Shown piece by piece: positions 60,798 through 64,000 of a stretch of DNA of 64,000 nucleotides (position 1 is its first letter; each line of letters starts with the position of its first letter). Position numbers and translations under genes: made by a program. This DNA is from Pelagibacterium luteolum (lineage in GTDB: Bacteria; Pseudomonadota; Alphaproteobacteria; Rhizobiales; Devosiaceae): positions 1 through 64,000 of the forward strand of contig NZ_FNCS01000003.1 of assembly GCF_900100665.1 (NCBI RefSeq). The letters run 5' to 3'. The notes beneath the pieces were generated by a model. That model had not been told where the DNA came from. It made no database searches and was given only the letters and a program-made list of their open reading frames with translations.

Positions 60798-62717
60798 TCA
60801 GTACCCCACCTGCATCCCGATTTCCACCACGCGCCCAGTCGGCAAGTGGAAATGCGCGGTCGCGTCACTGGCATTGTGCGCCATCGCCGAAAATACGCGG
60901 TCTTCCAGGTTCTGTATCGCCCCGAGCTTTTGCGCCAGCTTGAGCCGCCGCCGCGACAGGAAGAACGATGTGTTCATCACGTCGTAGTCAAAGCCCAGCT
61001 TGCGCGCCAGCCCAAGCGTCACCGGCACGTTGGGCGTCTCGCGATAGCCGAACGTCATAACCATGCGGCTGAACCGCTCGTCATAGCCTGAATATTGCAC
61101 CTTGGCGTCGTCGGGCACCCGCGGCATCGACGCCGTCCGCACGGTGAGGATCACGTTGTGTTCGTGGAGCACCTTGTAGTGCTTGAGCGAGTGCAAAAGC
61201 GCCGTGGGCGCGCTGGCCTCGTCGGCCGTCAGAAACACCGCTGTGCCCGGAACGATCGTGCGATCGCGCGATTTGAGGCTGCTCAGCAGCGTCATTAGCG
61301 GCAGTTCGCTCCGCCGGGTCTTGGTGGCCAATCGGTTGCGCCCCCGCATCCAGATCAGCATCAGCAGCGTCAACACTGCGGCTACCGCCATCGGCACCCA
61401 GCCGCCATCGTTGAACTTGGACGCGTTGACCGCGAAAAATCCGACATCGAGCACGGCAAACACCGCGCCGAACGCAATCACCGCACCCAGCGGCCATTTC
61501 CACCGTCTGCGCATGATCACCAGCAATAGGGCCAGCGTCACCACCATGATGCCCGACACCGCCACGCCATAGGCGGCCGACAGCGCTGCCGAACTGCCGA
61601 ACGCCAGCACCATGATGATCACCGCGACCATCAGCGCCGTGTTGATCTGGGGCAGGTAAATCTGCCCGCTTTCGGTGTCGGAGGTGTGCTGCACCACCAT
61701 GCGTGGCAGAAGGTCCATCGCCATGGCTTGTTGCGTCAGGCTGTAGGCGCCCGTGATCACAGCCTGGCTGGCGATCACCGTCGCCACCGTGGTCAACCCG
61801 ATCAGCGGCAACAGCGTCCAGTCGGGATGCATCTCGTAGAACGGGCTCTCGACGGCATCGACGCCAACAGCGAGCACATAGGCGCCCTGCCCGAAATAAT
61901 TGAGCACGAGGCAAGGAAAGACCAGCGCAAACCAGCCGACAACGATAGGCCGCCGCCCGAAATGCCCCATATCGGCATAGAGCGCCTCGGCGCCGGTGAT
62001 GGCGAGAAACGCCGCCCCCATCACCACCACGGCCAGTTCCGGATGCGCAACGAGAAACGCAATCGCGTAGTAGGGATTGAGTGCCGCCAGCACCTCCGGG
62101 TTCTCGATCACCTGCCAGAGCCCGGAAATCCCCAGCACCAGGAACCACACCGCAGTGATCGGCCCAAACGCTGCCCCGACCTTCCCGGTCCCGAATTTCT
62201 GGACGAGAAACAGCCCGACGATGATCGCCAGTGTGATCGGGATCACGAACCGCGTCAGGTTCGGCGCCACGAGTTCGATACCTTCAACCGCCGAAAGCAC
62301 CGAAATCGCCGGCGTCAGCATCGCATCGCCATAAAACAGCGCTGCGCCAAGAACGCCCAGACCGGTGATCCAGAACGGCGCCTTTGTGTAGGTCTTGCGC
62401 GCCAGCGCCACGAGAGAGAGCGTACCACCCTCCCCGCCATTATCGGCTCGCGTCACAAACAGCGCGTATTTGACGGCCACCGACAGCGTCAAAATCCAGA
62501 CGATCAGCGACAACAGTCCCAGCACCACCATTTCAGGCGGCTGCGCGCCCTCGCTCGCCGCGAGCGCCTCGCGAAACGCGTAGATGGGGCTGGTGCCGAT
62601 ATCACCGAACACCACGCCGATTGCACCGATGAGAAGAAGGGGAAATTTGCTGGCTCGATGAGCCGTGTCGGCGGCTTCGTGAGAAGCCGGCACACCGACA
62701 CTACTAACCTGCGTCAT
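60798..62717 (-). CDS. kup: Potassium uptake protein Kup
   Basis: A K+ symporter with about twelve N-terminal helices and a cytoplasmic C-terminal tail. The family signature is GAIGVVFGDIGTSPIYAFREA near residue 31, with ADNGGEGGTLSL after helix 3, GDAMLTPAISVLSAVEG and TGAEALYADMGHFG. It imports potassium with protons and matters at low pH or for osmotic balance. The ATG at 62717 is preferred (639 residues), with a TTG at 62756 as an alternative. Its end is about 130 bp from the tetR start, with the TetR palindrome between. Confidence 0.95.
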   Translation of the reverse strand: MTQVSSVGVPASHEAADTAHRASKFPLLLIGAIGVVFGDIGTSPIYAFREALAASEGAQPPEMVVLGLLSLIVWILTLSVAVKYALFVTRADNGGEGGTLSLVALARKTYTKAPFWITGLGVLGAALFYGDAMLTPAISVLSAVEGIELVAPNLTRFVIPITLAIIVGLFLVQKFGTGKVGAAFGPITAVWFLVLGISGLWQVIENPEVLAALNPYYAIAFLVAHPELAVVVMGAAFLAITGAEALYADMGHFGRRPIVVGWFALVFPCLVLNYFGQGAYVLAVGVDAVESPFYEMHPDWTLLPLIGLTTVATVIASQAVITGAYSLTQQAMAMDLLPRMVVQHTSDTESGQIYLPQINTALMVAVIIMVLAFGSSAALSAAYGVAVSGIMVVTLALLLVIMRRRWKWPLGAVIAFGAVFAVLDVGFFAVNASKFNDGGWVPMAVAAVLTLLMLIWMRGRNRLATKTRRSELPLMTLLSSLKSRDRTIVPGTAVFLTADEASAPTALLHSLKHYKVLHEHNVILTVRTASMPRVPDDAKVQYSGYDERFSRMVMTFGYRETPNVPVTLGLARKLGFDYDVMNTSFFLSRRRLKLAQKLGAIQNLEDRVFSAMAHNASDATAHFHLPTGRVVEIGMQVGY

Positions 62718-62883
62718 TTGGAATGCCACTTGGGCTGTTGCAGAAGGCGTGCTCAATTACGCCTGTCCATGCACCTGGTCAAGAACGGCAATATACTGCC
62801 AATGCATGGAACGATTGCGCTCACCACACTTTGGACCAATCACCGCAAGAGATTTACACTTTGATTAGCTCGAGAGTCGCCCC

Positions 62884-63288
62884 ATGAAACTTACAGTTCT
62901 TGCCACAATCGCCGCCACCTTCTGCATTGCCCTGCCCGCGACGGCGCAGGATGAGGCGACCTTCGCCCCGGTGGTCGGCGCCTCGCTGACCGAAAAGTTC
63001 TGGGTCGAAGCCGAAGAGGACTCCGGGCGCCCCGGCGCCATGGTCCTTTTCCTTTCGGAAGGCACCATGATGCAGACCTCTTGCTGGGAAGGCTATCGCC
63101 TGTCGAACTGGCAGATGACCGGCGACGAATCGCTGAGCTGGCAGGAAGACACCGTGACAATCGATGCCGATATCGTTGAACTCAACGAAGCCGAACTTGT
63201 CCTCGCCCTCAACCTTGTCGACGATGTCGTCGAACGCCGCTTCACGGTCTCCCCGGTCCCCTATGTCTGCCCCGATATGCCGCGCTAA
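62884..63288 (+). CDS. Exported protein of unknown function
   Basis: A 134-residue protein with a signal peptide (MKLTVLATIAATFCIALPATAQ). The mature part is acidic and predicted mostly beta (MVLFLSEGTMMQTSCWEGYRLSNWQM, then TVTIDADIVELNEAELVLAL), with two Cys, SCWEGY and VCPDMPR, likely to form a disulfide. The pattern resembles small lipocalin-like or META-type periplasmic proteins, but I do not recognise a family. It is divergent from kup. Confidence 0.75.
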   Translation: MKLTVLATIAATFCIALPATAQDEATFAPVVGASLTEKFWVEAEEDSGRPGAMVLFLSEGTMMQTSCWEGYRLSNWQMTGDESLSWQEDTVTIDADIVELNEAELVLALNLVDDVVERRFTVSPVPYVCPDMPR

Positions 63289-63344
63289 ATAACGACCATA
63301 GTCATGGCTGGATCCATTCCCGCGATCCGACCCGAGAAGTCGGC

Positions 63345-63866
63345 CTAGTTCGAAAAATCGCAGATATACTGCGTCCGCCCCTGGAACGTGCCAAACGCCG
63401 CGCTGGCGCCGACGATGTTTTCCGGATCGTCGGCCATCCGCTGGTTGGACGACACCGCCAGCGGCGCAAAAGTGTCGGCCACGCCGATATCCTCGGCATC
63501 GAAAACCACGCTGAACGCGCTGATACCGTTGTCTATGCCCGCAAGGATGAGTAGCCCATCCACCCGATGGCCCTGCCATACTCCATCGACCGGCACAACG
63601 ATCTCGCGGTAGTCGTCATGCACCGCAATCTGCGCTTCGACGAAATGCTCGGCAGCTCCCGGCGGCAGGATATAGGATCCATCGGCCACCAATTGCTCTC
63701 GGAACACAGCGAGGTCGGGGGACATCTCGCACCCTTCGGCCAGCCCGGCCAGCATGGTATCCATCACGAAGGGCTGGTCAGTTTCGGGCGCCAGCCCAAC
63801 CAGCGACAGCGCCGAAAACGCCGTCCCCAACATGAAATCGGTTGCTCCACCGAGCCAGTCCAACAT
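63345..63866 (-). CDS. Hypothetical protein (173 aa)
   Basis: A 173-residue protein beginning MLDWLGGATDFMLGTAF, with a moderately hydrophobic N-terminal helix (LGTAFSALSLVGL) but no clear signal cleavage site. The mature part is acidic and contains three strand-rich segments, e.g. IAVHDDYREIVVPVDG and GLLILAGIDNGISAFSVVF, and ends in TQYICDFSN. It has no motif that I recognise. ATG 63866 lies about 9 bp after GGGG. It is convergent with the exported-protein gene. Confidence 0.65.
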   Translation of the reverse strand: MLDWLGGATDFMLGTAFSALSLVGLAPETDQPFVMDTMLAGLAEGCEMSPDLAVFREQLVADGSYILPPGAAEHFVEAQIAVHDDYREIVVPVDGVWQGHRVDGLLILAGIDNGISAFSVVFDAEDIGVADTFAPLAVSSNQRMADDPENIVGASAAFGTFQGRTQYICDFSN

Positions 63867-63933
63867 GGTTAACACCCCGTAAACATCGCACTCGCTCTAA
63901 TCGCCGAGCGTGACCAAACAGCGGCGCGCGGCA

Positions 63934-63966
63934 CAAAAAAAAGGCCGCCCCGATCGGGACGGCCTT
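63934..63966 (-). terminator. Terminator for a minus-strand gene to the right
   Basis: AAGGCCG-CCCCGATCGGGA-CGGCCTT, a stem with one mismatch. On the minus strand it is followed by eight T residues, so it ends a transcript coming from beyond 63966. A TAA in the minus strand near 63996 could be the stop codon of that gene, which lies outside the window. Confidence 0.8.
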
Positions 63967-64000
63967 GTCGTTCGCTTGGAGGAGAGACGAACGATTATTC

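Overview
The window looks like a chromosome segment of a GC-rich, flagellated alphaproteobacterium of the Hyphomicrobiales. The marks are flbT/flaF flagellin regulators, an 1837-residue growth-pole-ring (GPR/RgsE)-type protein, adrenodoxin-type ferredoxins, a DUF2849-cysI-cysH sulfite block, a CtrA-type TTAA-N7-TTAA box and RIME/Bru-RS-like palindromic intergenic repeats. A Devosiaceae member (Devosia/Pelagibacterium-like) is my inference, not something the sequence proves.

Layout. 1-7.7 kb: flagellar filament and hook genes. The left edge is the end of an IS630-type element sitting inside a flagellin gene, followed by flbT-flaF (+) and a convergent flgE-flgK-flgL unit (-) ending in two tiny membrane-protein genes; flgE has a good sigma-54-like promoter. 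7.7-15.3 kb: repeat-rich spacers, a P-loop ATPase, metA, an orphan BrnA-like antitoxin, ycjX-ycjF and two paralogous small exported proteins. 15.3-18.4 kb: a compact arsenic operon arsR-arsC(LMW-PTP type)-acr3-arsC(glutaredoxin type)-arsH. 18.4-21.7 kb: methyltransferase, acetyltransferase, LysE exporter and a frameshifted EAL gene. 21.9-28.4 kb: assimilatory sulfate reduction (cysG, DUF2849, cysI, a cysH-DUF934 fusion) followed by a ferredoxin reductase and a ferredoxin that could feed electrons to CysI. 28.6-36.7 kb: a lipase-like hydrolase, a second ferredoxin, an Hpt protein and the giant growth-pole protein. 36.7-49.3 kb: MFS and LysE transporters, a calcineurin-type phosphoesterase, a GH3 hexosaminidase, a CHASE2-GGDEF-EAL protein, acetyl-CoA synthetase, and a flippase with a FemAB-like transferase. 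49.4-51.3 kb: a CueR-controlled pair (DUF305 and glutaredoxin-MauE) and tRNA-Lys(CUU). 51.3-64 kb: exported MsrA, an Aat-like protein, small enzymes, leuA with a Leu-rich leader peptide, phzF, ilvC, a TetR regulator, kup and two hypothetical genes.

The most notable non-obvious signals are: a 42-codon leader with five consecutive Leu codons upstream of leuA; a roughly 117-bp structured repeat present three times, with compensatory changes, always at the 3' end of a minus-strand gene; nearly unbroken 11-residue repeats through the giant protein and a CtrA-type box in front of it; a CueR mini-operon without a copper ATPase; a CysH-DUF934 fusion; and a tandem pair of small exported paralogues of unknown role.
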